Assembly (NCBI GenBank): GCA_049718665.1
Contig: JBNARO010000021.1
Span: forward strand, 1-33,423
Direction of reading: 5' to 3'
DNA length: 33,423 nt
DNA from: NZ13-RE01 sp049718665
GTDB lineage: Bacteria; Dictyoglomota; Dictyoglomia; Dictyoglomales; Dictyoglomaceae
The first letter of the stretch is position 1. Every line of letters begins with the position of its first letter. Below, piece by piece: positions 15,512-25,103 of this stretch. The notes below the pieces were generated by a model, which did not search any database, was not told the DNA's origin, and was given only the letters and a program-made list of their open reading frames with translations. Both the position numbers and the translations under genes were made by a program.

Positions 15512-16579
15512 TTAAACTTGACGCTTTCTCCTTAAGAAAGCAGGAATATCTATATCATTTTCTGAAAGATCAGAGACTTCCCTTCTTTTTTTAGAAGGCT
15601 CTTCTTTATAAATATCCTTCTGATCAAAACCTGTAGCAACTAAGGTTACCTTAATTATTCCCTCCATACTCTCATCTATAACTGCTCCAAATTTAATATT
15701 TGCTTCGGGATCTACATTTTGAACAATTACTTCTGAAATCTCAGTTACTTCTGAAAGAGTAAGATCATTTCCACCAGTCACATTAAAAACTACCCCTTTC
15801 GCTCCTGCTATTGATACATCAAGAATAGGACTTTGTAAAGCCATTTTTGCAGCCTCTTTTGCCCTATTCTCTCCCTTTCCTATCCCAATACCCATATAGG
15901 CAGAACCAGCCTTAGACATAATAGCTTTTAAATCTGAGAAGTCTATATTTATTAATCCTGGAACATTCACTATTTCTGTGACTCCTTGAACAGCTTGTCT
16001 TAAAACATCATCAGCTAATTTAAAAGCATCATTTAAAGAAGTGCTTTTATCTGAAATTTGAAGAAGTTTATCATTATTGATTAAAATCATAGAATCTACT
16101 TTTTCTTTTAATTTTTCTATGCCTTCTAAAGCTGTAACTCTTTTTTTCCTTCCCTCAAAACTAAAAGGAAGAGTAACTACAGCAACCACCAAATCTGCAC
16201 AATTTTTTGCTATTTCTGCTATTACCGGAGATGCTCCAGTACCAGTTCCACCACCCATTCCCGCTGTAATAAAAATCATATCAGCACCTTGAAGATATTC
16301 CTTTATGATCTCTTCACTTTCCAATGCAGACTTTTCTCCAATCTTTGGATCTCCCCCTGCTCCTAAGCCTCGAGTTAATTCAGCTCCAATTTGTATTTTT
16401 ATTGGTGCTTTATTTAATTCTAACACTCTTAAATCTGTATTAATTGCTATAAATTCAGCTCCTTGGACTCCTGCGTCGATCATTCTATTAACTGCATTAC
16501 CACCTGCTCCCCCTATCCCAACTACTTTTATTATCTCTTTATTTTCCTTTTCTTTTCCTAAAAATCTCTGAGGTATCAC
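15512..16579 (-). CDS. ftsZ: Cell division protein FtsZ
   Basis: The tubulin-like GTPase that forms the division ring. The 355-residue product has GIGGAGGNAVNRM at the nucleotide pocket, tubulin signature GGGTGTGA (about 109-116), and the T7-loop NIDFSDLKAIM. The C-terminal tail DIDIPAFLRRKRQV is the conserved peptide that binds FtsA and similar partners. I place the start at the second GTG (16579), because AAGGGG stands 8 nt before it. The first in-frame GTG (16588) directly abuts that Shine-Dalgarno and is unlikely. The linker is short. It follows ftsA after about 23 nt and precedes a radical-SAM gene. Confidence 0.96.
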   Translation of the reverse strand: MIPQRFLGKEKENKEIIKVVGIGGAGGNAVNRMIDAGVQGAEFIAINTDLRVLELNKAPIKIQIGAELTRGLGAGGDPKIGEKSALESEEIIKEYLQGADMIFITAGMGGGTGTGASPVIAEIAKNCADLVVAVVTLPFSFEGRKKRVTALEGIEKLKEKVDSMILINNDKLLQISDKSTSLNDAFKLADDVLRQAVQGVTEIVNVPGLINIDFSDLKAIMSKAGSAYMGIGIGKGENRAKEAAKMALQSPILDVSIAGAKGVVFNVTGGNDLTLSEVTEISEVIVQNVDPEANIKFGAVIDESMEGIIKVTLVATGFDQKDIYKEEPSKKRREVSDLSENDIDIPAFLRRKRQV

Positions 16580-16602
16580 TAAATTCACCCCTTTCTATAG
16601 AA

Positions 16603-17823
16603 TTATAGATACATGTCTTTAAAAGGTCTAAACATATTCTGTATTCTATCTTTTAAAGATTTAAACCATGGATATTTTCTTTCTAAATTAAATCTATCCT
16701 CCTTTACTCTTAATAGAATTCCCATTGCAACAGAATAGAAATATGCATCTTTTTCAGGCATATATTTAGAAAGCTCCACAGGATATCCCCTTCTCACAGG
16801 AACTTTTAAATAGTCAGAAGCAAATTCTACAAAACCGTCTAATAGAGATGTCCCACCTGTTACTACCAATCCTCCTGGTATAAGTTCCAACGGATAATTA
16901 AGATCCTTTAATTCCTTTTCAATAAATTCCAATATTTCTTCAACCCTTGGTTGTATTATATCTCTTATTTGAGAAGAGGTAATCTTTATCTTCTTTTCTT
17001 GAAGAGAAGTTACTTCCAAAGATTCTTCTTTCTCTCCTCTTAAAGAGCCAATTAATTTTTTTGCTCTCTCTGCTTCTTCTGTTTTTATTCTTAATCCAAT
17101 AGCTAAATCTTTTGTAATTCTTTCCCCTCCCAATCTTAAAACTCCTGTAGAAAGGATGTACCCATCTTTATATATTGCTAAATTTGTTAAGTCACCACCT
17201 ATATCTACTAAGGCGACTCCTAATTTTTTCTCCTCAGAACTTAAAACTGCTTCTGAAGCAGCTATTCCTTTTGGAATAAAACCTTCTACTTCTAAGCTTG
17301 CTTTTTCTAAGGTATTTTTTATATTTCTCAATTGAATCTTATCATAAGTTACTAAAAGAACATCAGCTTCTAAACGGGTTCCTACCAAACCAACAGGATT
17401 TTCTATATTATCTTGTCCGTCTACATGGAATTCCCTTTTTATAGCATAAATTATTTCTCTATTTGTAGGTAGAGGGGTAGCCTTTGCAGCCTCAATAGCT
17501 CTTTCTACGTCTTGTTCATTTATCTCTTGATCTCTATTTCTTACAATCACCATACCTCTACTTGGAATAGTCATAATCTGATCATTTCCAATACCTACAA
17601 TAACTCTTTGTTCTAATCTTGTTCCAGACATTTTTTCTACTCTTCTTATAGCTTCAGCTATACAATTACTGGCACTATTTATATCCACAATACTACCATA
17701 TTTTATCCCTTGAGAAGGAACTAAAGAAAAACCTAAGATCTCAATATCCTCCCCTTCAATTCTTCCTACAAGAACTGCAATTTTTGTAGAGCCTAAATCT
17801 AATGCAATAAAAGTTTCTGACAT
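16603..17823 (-). CDS. ftsA: Cell division protein FtsA
   Basis: An actin-fold ATPase that anchors FtsZ filaments to the membrane. The 406-residue product opens with the phosphate-1 motif ALDLGSTKIAVLVG. Phosphate-2 is VDIGGDLTNLAIY and the adenosine motif is VVTGGTSLLDGF. The last ~15 residues (RIQNMFRPFKDMYL) form a likely amphipathic membrane-targeting helix. Its length is typical. It lies 1 nt after ftsQ and just upstream of ftsZ, the canonical order. Confidence 0.95.
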   Translation of the reverse strand: MSETFIALDLGSTKIAVLVGRIEGEDIEILGFSLVPSQGIKYGSIVDINSASNCIAEAIRRVEKMSGTRLEQRVIVGIGNDQIMTIPSRGMVIVRNRDQEINEQDVERAIEAAKATPLPTNREIIYAIKREFHVDGQDNIENPVGLVGTRLEADVLLVTYDKIQLRNIKNTLEKASLEVEGFIPKGIAASEAVLSSEEKKLGVALVDIGGDLTNLAIYKDGYILSTGVLRLGGERITKDLAIGLRIKTEEAERAKKLIGSLRGEKEESLEVTSLQEKKIKITSSQIRDIIQPRVEEILEFIEKELKDLNYPLELIPGGLVVTGGTSLLDGFVEFASDYLKVPVRRGYPVELSKYMPEKDAYFYSVAMGILLRVKEDRFNLERKYPWFKSLKDRIQNMFRPFKDMYL

Positions 17824-17824
17824 T

Positions 17825-18418
17825 TTATCCCCTAATACTTGGCACCTTAAATCTTAAATCTAAGGAATAATTTTTATTAGAAATAAGTTTGACAAGATAT
17901 CTAAATATTTTCAAGCTTTCATTATAATTGTCATAATCCATTAATATTACCCCTTCAGAGGTCTTCACTTGAAAATATTTAGGATATAAAGCAATTTCCT
18001 TTATATTTAGATTCTTTGATAAATTTTGAACTAAGAGTACAACCTTTTCTGTAGAGATTTTAGAGATGTTATTTACTTTAATCGTGTTAGTTGTAAACTT
18101 ATAGTAATTTATTTTTTTACCTTGTTGATTAAATAATTCTTCCTTATCTCCATGTTTTATATACAGCCACGTATACTCTTCCTCCCAAAGAACATATAGT
18201 GTCCATGGATAAAAACTAATTTTTTTAATTATAATTTTCTTATCTGACATATTTTTATAAAACTCTGAAAAGTTACAAAGAAAATAATATTTTTTGTAAA
18301 AACTACTCTTTAAAAAAGAAAAAATATCTTCCTTATAAGGTTCCACCTTTATTCTTAATATAAATCCCATGGAAATGATAACTATAAAGAGTAAGGCTAA
18401 AAATATTTTAAATTTCAT
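17825..18418 (-). CDS. ftsQ: FtsQ/DivIB-like divisome protein (divergent, short)
   Basis: A 197-residue single-pass protein: a short cytoplasmic N-terminus, a membrane segment at about 4-23, then an extracytoplasmic region of about 170 residues. It sits exactly where ftsQ belongs, between murB and ftsA. The sequence is poorly conserved, and it is shorter than most FtsQ/DivIB proteins (usually about 250 or more). The late segment (KNLNIKEIALYPKYFQVKTSEGVILMDYDN) resembles the beta-domain pattern of that family, while a POTRA domain is hard to recognise. The call rests mainly on synteny and topology. Confidence 0.65.
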   Translation of the reverse strand: MKFKIFLALLFIVIISMGFILRIKVEPYKEDIFSFLKSSFYKKYYFLCNFSEFYKNMSDKKIIIKKISFYPWTLYVLWEEEYTWLYIKHGDKEELFNQQGKKINYYKFTTNTIKVNNISKISTEKVVLLVQNLSKNLNIKEIALYPKYFQVKTSEGVILMDYDNYNESLKIFRYLVKLISNKNYSLDLRFKVPSIRG

Positions 18419-18424
18419 CCCTTT

Positions 18425-19309
18425 TCACCAAATCTTTATCTCTAATTCTAAATGTATTCCAAAATAACTTTCAACTTTTTCTCTCATCATTTTTATTAAT
18501 TCTTTAACCTCTTCTGCCTTTCCTCCTCCTAAATTTACAATAATGTTTGCATGCTCATAAGAAACCATTACATTACCTACTCTTGTCCCTTTCATTCCCA
18601 CACTCTCTAATAAATAGCCTGCATTTTGAGAAGGGGGATTCTTAAAAATACTTCCCGCTGAAGGTAATTTTGGTAGTTTTTTTCTTCTTTCTTTTAAATA
18701 ATTTAGAATTATATTATAAGTTTTTTCTTTTTCTTGTTTAAAAGTCTTAATAATTACCGATTTTATTATACATCCATCATTAATATTTGATATTCTATAT
18801 CCAAAAGAGAGCTGCTTCTTGTTTAAAATTTTTTCATCCAAGTTTCTATCAATAATTCTTACTTCTTCGACATATTCACCTATAGACTTCCCCCAAGCTC
18901 CAGCATTTCCATATACTGCTCCTCCTATATTCCCCGGAATCCCTGCTAAAAATTCTAAGCCTCCTAAATTATTATTTATTAAAAAATTTAAAACCTCAGC
19001 TATAAGACACCCTGACTCTATCTCTAAATATACATCATCAATTCTTTCTATTTTTCCTAAGTTTCTACTTATTTTAATAATCACCCCATGTAATCCTTCA
19101 TCGGAAACTAAAATATTGCTACCTTGTCCCATAATTTTTATTGGAAAATTTCTTCTATAAGATTCCTCAAGTACAAAAAGGACATCATCCCATGAGGAAG
19201 GAAAGACCAAGTAATCTACTTTTCCCCCTATCTTAAAAGATGTGTAAGGAGCTAAAGGTACTCTTTCTAAAACCTTCCCTTTAAACCTTGAATTAGTGAG
19301 AATACTCAA
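18425..19309 (-). CDS. murB: UDP-N-acetylenolpyruvoylglucosamine reductase MurB
   Basis: An FAD enzyme reducing UDP-GlcNAc-enolpyruvate to UDP-MurNAc. The 294-residue product has the flavin-binding IMGQGSNILVSDEG, LAGIPGNIGGAVYGNAGAWG, and the catalytic serine in PSAGSIFKNP. Its length and the absence of the type I insertion suggest the type II (Gram-positive-like) form. The start is a TTG at 19309 with AGGG about 10 nt upstream, overlapping the end of murC by 17 nt, so it is probably translated by coupling. Confidence 0.93.
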   Translation of the reverse strand: MSILTNSRFKGKVLERVPLAPYTSFKIGGKVDYLVFPSSWDDVLFVLEESYRRNFPIKIMGQGSNILVSDEGLHGVIIKISRNLGKIERIDDVYLEIESGCLIAEVLNFLINNNLGGLEFLAGIPGNIGGAVYGNAGAWGKSIGEYVEEVRIIDRNLDEKILNKKQLSFGYRISNINDGCIIKSVIIKTFKQEKEKTYNIILNYLKERRKKLPKLPSAGSIFKNPPSQNAGYLLESVGMKGTRVGNVMVSYEHANIIVNLGGGKAEEVKELIKMMREKVESYFGIHLELEIKIW

Positions 19310-20684
19310 TCTTATCTTCCCTCACATCATAGCTTAATAGAGCCTCTCCAACCTTCCAAATATTTCCAGCACCAAGAGTAAGAAAGAGATCACCATTTCT
19401 TAAAATTTCATGAGATTTTTTAGCAACTTCCGTAAGATCTTCGCAGAAATATATTTCCTTTTGAGGAAACTTTTCTTTTAATATGTCATAAATATTCTTT
19501 CCCGAGACTCCTGGAATAGGTTTTTCTCCCGCAGGATATATTTCAGTGATTATCAACACATCTGCAGATTGCAAAGAATCTGCTAACTCCTCTGCTAAAT
19601 AATATGTACGAGTATATCTATGAGGCTGAAATGCTACTACTAATCTTCTATTATAAAGTTTTAAGGTATTTAAAGTTGTTCTAATCTCAGTAGGATGATG
19701 TCCATAATCATCAAATATTAATATGTCCTGCATTTTCCCTTTAAATTGAATCCTTCTTTGGACTCCTTTAAATCTTTCTAAAGCAAAAATACTTTCAGAA
19801 ATATCAAGTCCTAATATTTTTGAAACTGCTAATGCAGAAAGAGCATTATAAATATTATGTATTCCAGAAACATTTAAATTTACTTTCCCCAATTTCTCTC
19901 CTTTAAAATATGCTAAAAACTCTGAGTTCTTAGAGCTTAAATTAATTATTTCAGGATAAAAATCATTATCTCTTTCAAAACCATAAGTAAAATAAGGACG
20001 TTTAATTTTAGGAAGAAGCTCCCTAAGATATTTACTTTCTTTTCCTAATATAATATATCCATCCTTTGGCACCTTTTCTATCATCATATAAAAGGCTTCC
20101 TTTATGTTCTCAATATTTCCATAATAGTCTAAGTGGTCATTATCAATATTGGTAACTATTAAAACATAAGGAAAAAGTTTTAACATAGAGCCATCACTCT
20201 CATCCGCTTCTGCTACTAAATATTCTCCTTTACCTAATTTTGCATTCCCCCCAATATCTTCAACTTCTCCTCCCACTAAAACTGTAGGATCTACGCCATT
20301 TCTTTCCAAAACCATAGCAATCATAGAAGTAGTAGTAGTCTTCCCATGAGCTCCAGAAACTATTATAGACTTTTTTTCTTTAGTTAAAAGAGCTAATAAT
20401 TCTCCTCTTTGAAGAATAGGGATATTTCTTTCTCGAGCTGCAACAAGCTCCTCATTATCTTCTGGAATAGCAGAAGAGACTACAACTACTTGAGCATTAC
20501 CAATTTGCTCAGCTTTATGCCCAAAATAAATTTTCACTCCCTTTGCCCTAAGCCTTATAGTCGATAGGTTTTCTTGTAAATCAGAACCAGATACTTTATA
20601 ACCTTTTTCCGCCAAGATATATGCCAATGCACTCATTCCAGAACCAGCGACTCCAATAAAGTGAATTCTCTCCAAAGAAAACAA
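19293..20684 (-). CDS. murC: UDP-N-acetylmuramate-L-alanine ligase MurC
   Basis: Adds the first peptide residue, L-Ala, to UDP-MurNAc with ATP. The 463-residue product has the N-terminal Rossmann motif GVAGSGMSALAYIL, ATP loop SGAHGKTTTTSM, the central EADESDGS and TNIDNDHLDYYG, and the C-terminal domain YGHHPTEI and QPHRYTRT. All Mur-ligase landmarks are present and the length is standard. It follows murG after 2 nt and overlaps murB. Confidence 0.96.
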   Translation of the reverse strand: MFSLERIHFIGVAGSGMSALAYILAEKGYKVSGSDLQENLSTIRLRAKGVKIYFGHKAEQIGNAQVVVVSSAIPEDNEELVAARERNIPILQRGELLALLTKEKKSIIVSGAHGKTTTTSMIAMVLERNGVDPTVLVGGEVEDIGGNAKLGKGEYLVAEADESDGSMLKLFPYVLIVTNIDNDHLDYYGNIENIKEAFYMMIEKVPKDGYIILGKESKYLRELLPKIKRPYFTYGFERDNDFYPEIINLSSKNSEFLAYFKGEKLGKVNLNVSGIHNIYNALSALAVSKILGLDISESIFALERFKGVQRRIQFKGKMQDILIFDDYGHHPTEIRTTLNTLKLYNRRLVVAFQPHRYTRTYYLAEELADSLQSADVLIITEIYPAGEKPIPGVSGKNIYDILKEKFPQKEIYFCEDLTEVAKKSHEILRNGDLFLTLGAGNIWKVGEALLSYDVREDKIEYSH

Positions 20685-20686
20685 CT

Positions 20687-21760
20687 TTAATTCCTCCCTT
20701 CTAAATATCTACTAATAATTTCCCAAAACCTCTCTCTGGAATCAGGAAGAACCAAGGAACTACAATTTTCTGAAGCGGATTTTAGTCTTTTCTCTTTCCA
20801 TTCTAAAATTTTTTCCAGTAAAATTTTTTCAGATAAATTCTCTTCTCTAATCATGTCTCCTGCTCCATTTTCTACTACCAATTTCGCATTAATTTCTTGG
20901 TGATTATCCTTTGCATAGGGATAAGGAATATAGATTGCAGGTAGTTTCGCAATAAGAAATTGATAAATAGTAGTAGCACCCGCTCTACTTATAGCAAAAT
21001 CTGAAGCTCTTATTGCTTTTTCCATTTCCTTAATAAAGGGCACAGGTCTATATCCCTTCTCTACCCAATCCTTTGGGATGTCTTTTATAAATTCTTCATA
21101 ATTTTTATCTCCTACCTGATGTAAAATTTGCCATTCCATTTCTAACAATTTAGGAATAAGTTTTTTAACTATTTCGTTAATCTTTTTAGCTCCCTGACTC
21201 CCTCCTGTAACAAGAAGAAGTCTTTTATCTAAATTAAATCCTAATTCCTTTTTACATCTCTCTTTATCTATTGTCAACAACTCTGTCCTAACAAAATTTC
21301 CTGTATAAAAAATCTTCTTTGTAGGGAGATATTCTTTTGTTTTTAAAAAGCTTATAGCAATTCCTTCTGCAAAGGGGCTAAATATCTTTACTACTCTCCC
21401 TGGAATAACATTTTGTTCATGAAGGAAGAAGGGATATTTTTTCAGTATTGCTTCTAATAAAATAGGAATAGAAATAAAGCTTCCAAATATGATCAATATA
21501 TTTGGACTTAACCTATTTAATATATTTCTGGCTTCTAAATAGGCTTTTAAATAGTCCCACAATTTTACCTGAGAAGCTCTTGGAAGAGAAATTCCAAAAA
21601 AAGGAAAATATTCTGGTACAAATTTAGATTCTATTCCATTCTTTCTTCCAATAAAGCTTATACTAATAGTTGCATCTTTCTTTTTTATATATTCCGCAAG
21701 ATAAAGAGCAGGATAAAGATGACCTCCTGTGCCTCCAGCTACAAAAACTATGTTTTTCAT
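20687..21760 (-). CDS. murG: MurG lipid II synthase (GlcNAc transferase)
   Basis: A membrane-associated GT28 glycosyltransferase that adds GlcNAc to lipid I. The 357-residue product has AGGTGGHLYPALYLAE at the N-terminus, the acceptor-side HEQNVIPG, and VTGGSQGAKKINE plus SRAGATTIYQ and the PYPYAKDNHQEINA region in the UDP-GlcNAc-binding half. The length is standard. It follows ftsW by 1 nt and precedes murC by 2 nt in the cluster. Confidence 0.96.
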   Translation of the reverse strand: MKNIVFVAGGTGGHLYPALYLAEYIKKKDATISISFIGRKNGIESKFVPEYFPFFGISLPRASQVKLWDYLKAYLEARNILNRLSPNILIIFGSFISIPILLEAILKKYPFFLHEQNVIPGRVVKIFSPFAEGIAISFLKTKEYLPTKKIFYTGNFVRTELLTIDKERCKKELGFNLDKRLLLVTGGSQGAKKINEIVKKLIPKLLEMEWQILHQVGDKNYEEFIKDIPKDWVEKGYRPVPFIKEMEKAIRASDFAISRAGATTIYQFLIAKLPAIYIPYPYAKDNHQEINAKLVVENGAGDMIREENLSEKILLEKILEWKEKRLKSASENCSSLVLPDSRERFWEIISRYLEGRN

Positions 21761-21761
21761 C

Positions 21762-22838
21762 TCATCTCCTCAAAGAACTTATTTTTAATATTATTCCCAC
21801 ATTCATCCAATTAGCTACTAAAGAGGACCCCCCAAAACTTACAAAAGGTAGGGGTAGTCCCATTACAGGTAAAAAACCAAGTGTCATCAGAATATTTATC
21901 AAAATTTGCCAACACCAAAAACTTAATATACCTATCAATAACAAATAATTAAAAATATTTCTCTCTTCTAAAGCCAAAAGAAAAACTTGATAAACAAGTA
22001 AAATATAAGTAGAAATTAAGACAAAACCTGCAATCCATCCTCCTTCTCCTAAGATAACTGGAAAAATAAAATCGTTATGAGATTCTGGTAGATAAATTTT
22101 AGAAAAATCCCTACCCCATCCTTTCCCTAAAATTCCTCCTTCTTTAATTATTCTTATAGCTTGCAATTGTTGATAAGTAGAAAACAACGTTATGCTATTT
22201 TCCTTTATAGAAAAACTTTTCAACCTTTCTTCTCTATAGCTTGCAGTTTTAACTAATAAAAAGATAAGTATAAAGGTAATTAAAAAAATAGGAATTAATT
22301 TCTTAAGATCAAAATTAGAAAGAAATAGAATAGTAAAAGTAGAAAGAACAAATAAAACCAGCATGCTCATATTAGGTTGGAAATACAAAGCTGTTCCTAT
22401 AATGGTTAAAAAGAATAGAATCCAAAGAATGTGAGACATAGTTAAGTCCTTTTTCTTCTTTGATAAAAAAGCTGAGAGGAAAATAATCCAAGAAAATCTT
22501 ACAAGCTCAATTGGTTGAAATTGGACTACTCCCAACTCAATCCATCGATTAACTCCTCTAACTTCTCTTCCAAAGTCCTTTATAAATACAGCATATAACA
22601 AAACAATAGAAATAATTAAAAATACTAAGGAAATTTTCTTTAAAAAATCTAAAGAGAAAAGATAAACAATAAAAGCCATTGCTATTCCAAAAATTAAATA
22701 AATAAATTGATGTTCCAAAAAATAATATGGATTTTTTAAATATAACTCCGCCCATCGCCAACTAGCGGTAAAGATGGCTAATAATCCAAAAAGGGACAGA
22801 ATTAAAGAAATTATAAAAGCATTTTTACCCCTCTTCAT
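21762..22838 (-). CDS. ftsW: FtsW septal peptidoglycan glycosyltransferase (SEDS family)
   Basis: A 358-residue polytopic SEDS glycosyltransferase of the divisome, acting with the FtsI at 27966-29531. Conserved pieces are VNRWIELGVVQFQPIEL, PESHNDFIFPVILGEGG with the catalytic Asp, and the C-terminal GLPLPFVSFGGSSLVANW. It is assigned FtsW from its place between murD and murG. It overlaps the end of murD by 14 nt. The cytoplasmic N-terminus is very short. Confidence 0.94.
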   Translation of the reverse strand: MKRGKNAFIISLILSLFGLLAIFTASWRWAELYLKNPYYFLEHQFIYLIFGIAMAFIVYLFSLDFLKKISLVFLIISIVLLYAVFIKDFGREVRGVNRWIELGVVQFQPIELVRFSWIIFLSAFLSKKKKDLTMSHILWILFFLTIIGTALYFQPNMSMLVLFVLSTFTILFLSNFDLKKLIPIFLITFILIFLLVKTASYREERLKSFSIKENSITLFSTYQQLQAIRIIKEGGILGKGWGRDFSKIYLPESHNDFIFPVILGEGGWIAGFVLISTYILLVYQVFLLALEERNIFNYLLLIGILSFWCWQILINILMTLGFLPVMGLPLPFVSFGGSSLVANWMNVGIILKISSLRR

Positions 22839-24192
22839 CTTTAATCTTTCTCACTATATTCGAAAAGACTAAACCTCTTTCCTTGTAATTAGAGAACATA
22901 TCAAAACTCGCACAAGCAGGAGACAATAGAATAATGTCCCCTTTAGATGATTCCATATATGAATGTCTTATTGCAGATTCAAAATCTTCTTCTATAGAAT
23001 ATGGAATTTTGTACTTCCTCGCTAAATTCTCCATAATATATCTTGTCTCCCCTATCAAATAGAGCTTTTTTACACTACTTCTACTAATTTCATAAAAGAG
23101 TTCAGAAAAATCAAAATTTTTATTTCTACCTCCCAATATCAAAAGGATGGGATTATCAAAACTTTTTATAGCTGATATAGTAGATATAGGATTTGTAGCT
23201 TTTGAATCATTTATAAATATCCTTCCCTTAATTTCCTCAACCTTTTCTAACGCATGAGGAATACCTTTAAATTCCTCCCCAACCTTCTCAATAATTTGAG
23301 AGTTTACATTTAAAATTAATCCCACCAATGCAGAAGCCATAAAGTTTAATAGAAGGTTTCTATTCCAAATTCCTTTAATAGGTAGTTGAAAATATCCTTC
23401 TTTCTTCTTCACTTTATATATTAATCTGTCCTTTTCAAGATATATTCCTTCTTTATCAATTTTGGAAAAGCTAAAGAAAAGTTTTTGAGATTTTTGGACC
23501 TCTATAGCTTCTCTTACTTCCTCCTGATCATAAAATCCAATAGACCAATCCTTAGTATCTTGGTTTTTGAAAATATTCATCTTTGCCATTTTATATTCTT
23601 CTAAAGATTTATATCTATCCATATGATCAGGATAAAAATTTATAAATAGAGCAATAAAAGGATGAAACTCTTCTATATCCTCTAACTGAAAACTACTAAC
23701 TTCCAATACAAAATATCCTTCGTTTAACTCCTCTACTTTCTGAATAAAAGGAACTCCTATATTCCCTGCAGTAATTACTTTATATCCACCCTCTTTTAGT
23801 ATCTCACCAATAAGGGTCGTAGTTGTTGACTTTCCTTTTGTTCCAGTAACTCCAATAAGAGGAACCTTACAAAATCTATAAGCTAATTCTAATTCTCCTA
23901 TAATTTTTATGTTTTTCTTTTTTGCAAGTTTATACAAAATATTATCCTTTGGAACTCCTGGGCTTACTACTATAAGATCTATAGAGCTTAAAATCTCCTT
24001 TGGATGACTTCCTAATATGTATTCTATTCCTCTCTTTTTTAACTCTGGCAAAATACCCTTAAATGCTTCTTCATTCTTTATATCATTAACTAAGACCTTT
24101 GCCCCCTTTTTATGGAGAAATAAAGCTGAATAAAAACCACTTTCTCCTAAACCTAATATTAAGACTTTTTTATTCTCTAAAGATAAAGCCAT
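22825..24192 (-). CDS. murD: UDP-N-acetylmuramoylalanine-D-glutamate ligase MurD
   Basis: Adds D-Glu to UDP-MurNAc-L-Ala. Reading from the ATG at 24192 gives 455 residues, starting MALSLENKKVLILGLGESG. That start has GGAGG 9 nt upstream and matches the family N-terminus. The frame continues to 24264, but the extra 24 residues lie inside the mraY coding region and look like out-of-frame translation. The ATP loop is VTGTKGKSTTTTLIGEIL; NFYPDHMDRYKS and NDSKATNP are the other landmarks. It overlaps the 3' end of mraY by 16 nt. Confidence 0.95.
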   Translation of the reverse strand: MALSLENKKVLILGLGESGFYSALFLHKKGAKVLVNDIKNEEAFKGILPELKKRGIEYILGSHPKEILSSIDLIVVSPGVPKDNILYKLAKKKNIKIIGELELAYRFCKVPLIGVTGTKGKSTTTTLIGEILKEGGYKVITAGNIGVPFIQKVEELNEGYFVLEVSSFQLEDIEEFHPFIALFINFYPDHMDRYKSLEEYKMAKMNIFKNQDTKDWSIGFYDQEEVREAIEVQKSQKLFFSFSKIDKEGIYLEKDRLIYKVKKKEGYFQLPIKGIWNRNLLLNFMASALVGLILNVNSQIIEKVGEEFKGIPHALEKVEEIKGRIFINDSKATNPISTISAIKSFDNPILLILGGRNKNFDFSELFYEISRSSVKKLYLIGETRYIMENLARKYKIPYSIEEDFESAIRHSYMESSKGDIILLSPACASFDMFSNYKERGLVFSNIVRKIKDEEG

Positions 24193-25103
24193 AATAAATA
24201 TCCTCCAAGAATCATGACAAGATGAATAATATAAAATCTGCCTACTATTTTTGTTTCTTTCCAACCACTTAACTCAAAATGATGATGTAAAGGACTCATT
24301 TTGAATACTCTTTTTCCTTTCCGCTTATAGAAGAAAACCTGTATAAAAACAGATAAGGACTCTAATAAAAAAATTCCACTTATAAAAAGAAAAATACTCT
24401 CCATCTTATTTAAAACTAATAAAACTGCTATAGCGGTTCCTAAGGAAAAAGCTCCAACATCTCCCATAAAAATTTCAGCAGGATGAATGTTATACCATAG
24501 AAAGCCTAATATAGAAGCTAAGAAACAAGATACTGAAAGAGAAAGAAGAAAATTTCCTTTTAAAATTTGAAAGATAAGAAGAAATAAAAGGGAAATAAAA
24601 GAAGTTCCCCCTGCCAATCCATCTAAACCATCAGTAAGATTCACTGCGTTAGGTAGAAAAACAAAAAGAATTAGAAAGAAAGGAATATAAAAATATCCTA
24701 CTTCATAATAGGAATCCCCCCAGAATAATCTCAAGTCCTTTGGGTTCCATAAAAGATAAATTATAAATGCAAAAATAAAAGTTAATAAGATTTTTCGAAG
24801 AGGTCTTAGTCCATAATCTTTATTTATTAAAAGAAGGATATCATCTATCAATCCTAATATTCCCATGAGAATAGTACTAAAAGCAAAGAAAAAGGTTTCT
24901 TTGAAGAAAAGAAACGGTATGAGTACTAATAAAAAAGCAATCCCTCCCATTACAGGAGTCCCTTCTTTTTTATAATGCTCCTTAGGTCCCTCTTTTCTAA
25001 TATGTTTTCCAATTCTTCTATTTTTGAGAAAGTTTATAAAAAATCTTATAAAAAATAAAGTAAACAAGAAACTTATAATACTAAAGTAGATAATACTACT
25101 CAT
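24177..25103 (-). CDS. mraY: Phospho-MurNAc-pentapeptide transferase MraY
   Basis: Transfers phospho-MurNAc-pentapeptide to undecaprenyl phosphate, making lipid I. The 308-residue membrane protein has about ten helices, the Asp pair in LGLIDDILLLI, NAVNLTDGLDGLAGG, FMGDVGAFSLG, and the MSPLHHHFELSGW loop that contributes the active-site histidines. At 308 residues it is at the short end of the family (about 320-360), mostly through shorter termini. It overlaps murF by 8 nt upstream. Confidence 0.95.
   Translation of the reverse strand: MSSIIYFSIISFLFTLFFIRFFINFLKNRRIGKHIRKEGPKEHYKKEGTPVMGGIAFLLVLIPFLFFKETFFFAFSTILMGILGLIDDILLLINKDYGLRPLRKILLTFIFAFIIYLLWNPKDLRLFWGDSYYEVGYFYIPFFLILFVFLPNAVNLTDGLDGLAGGTSFISLLFLLIFQILKGNFLLSLSVSCFLASILGFLWYNIHPAEIFMGDVGAFSLGTAIAVLLVLNKMESIFLFISGIFLLESLSVFIQVFFYKRKGKRVFKMSPLHHHFELSGWKETKIVGRFYIIHLVMILGGYLLWLYL

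Noticed and set aside
24193..24264. A 24-residue N-terminal extension of MurD
   Set aside because: It lies wholly in the mraY coding region in another frame; the ATG at 24192 has a good ribosome site and the family N-terminus.
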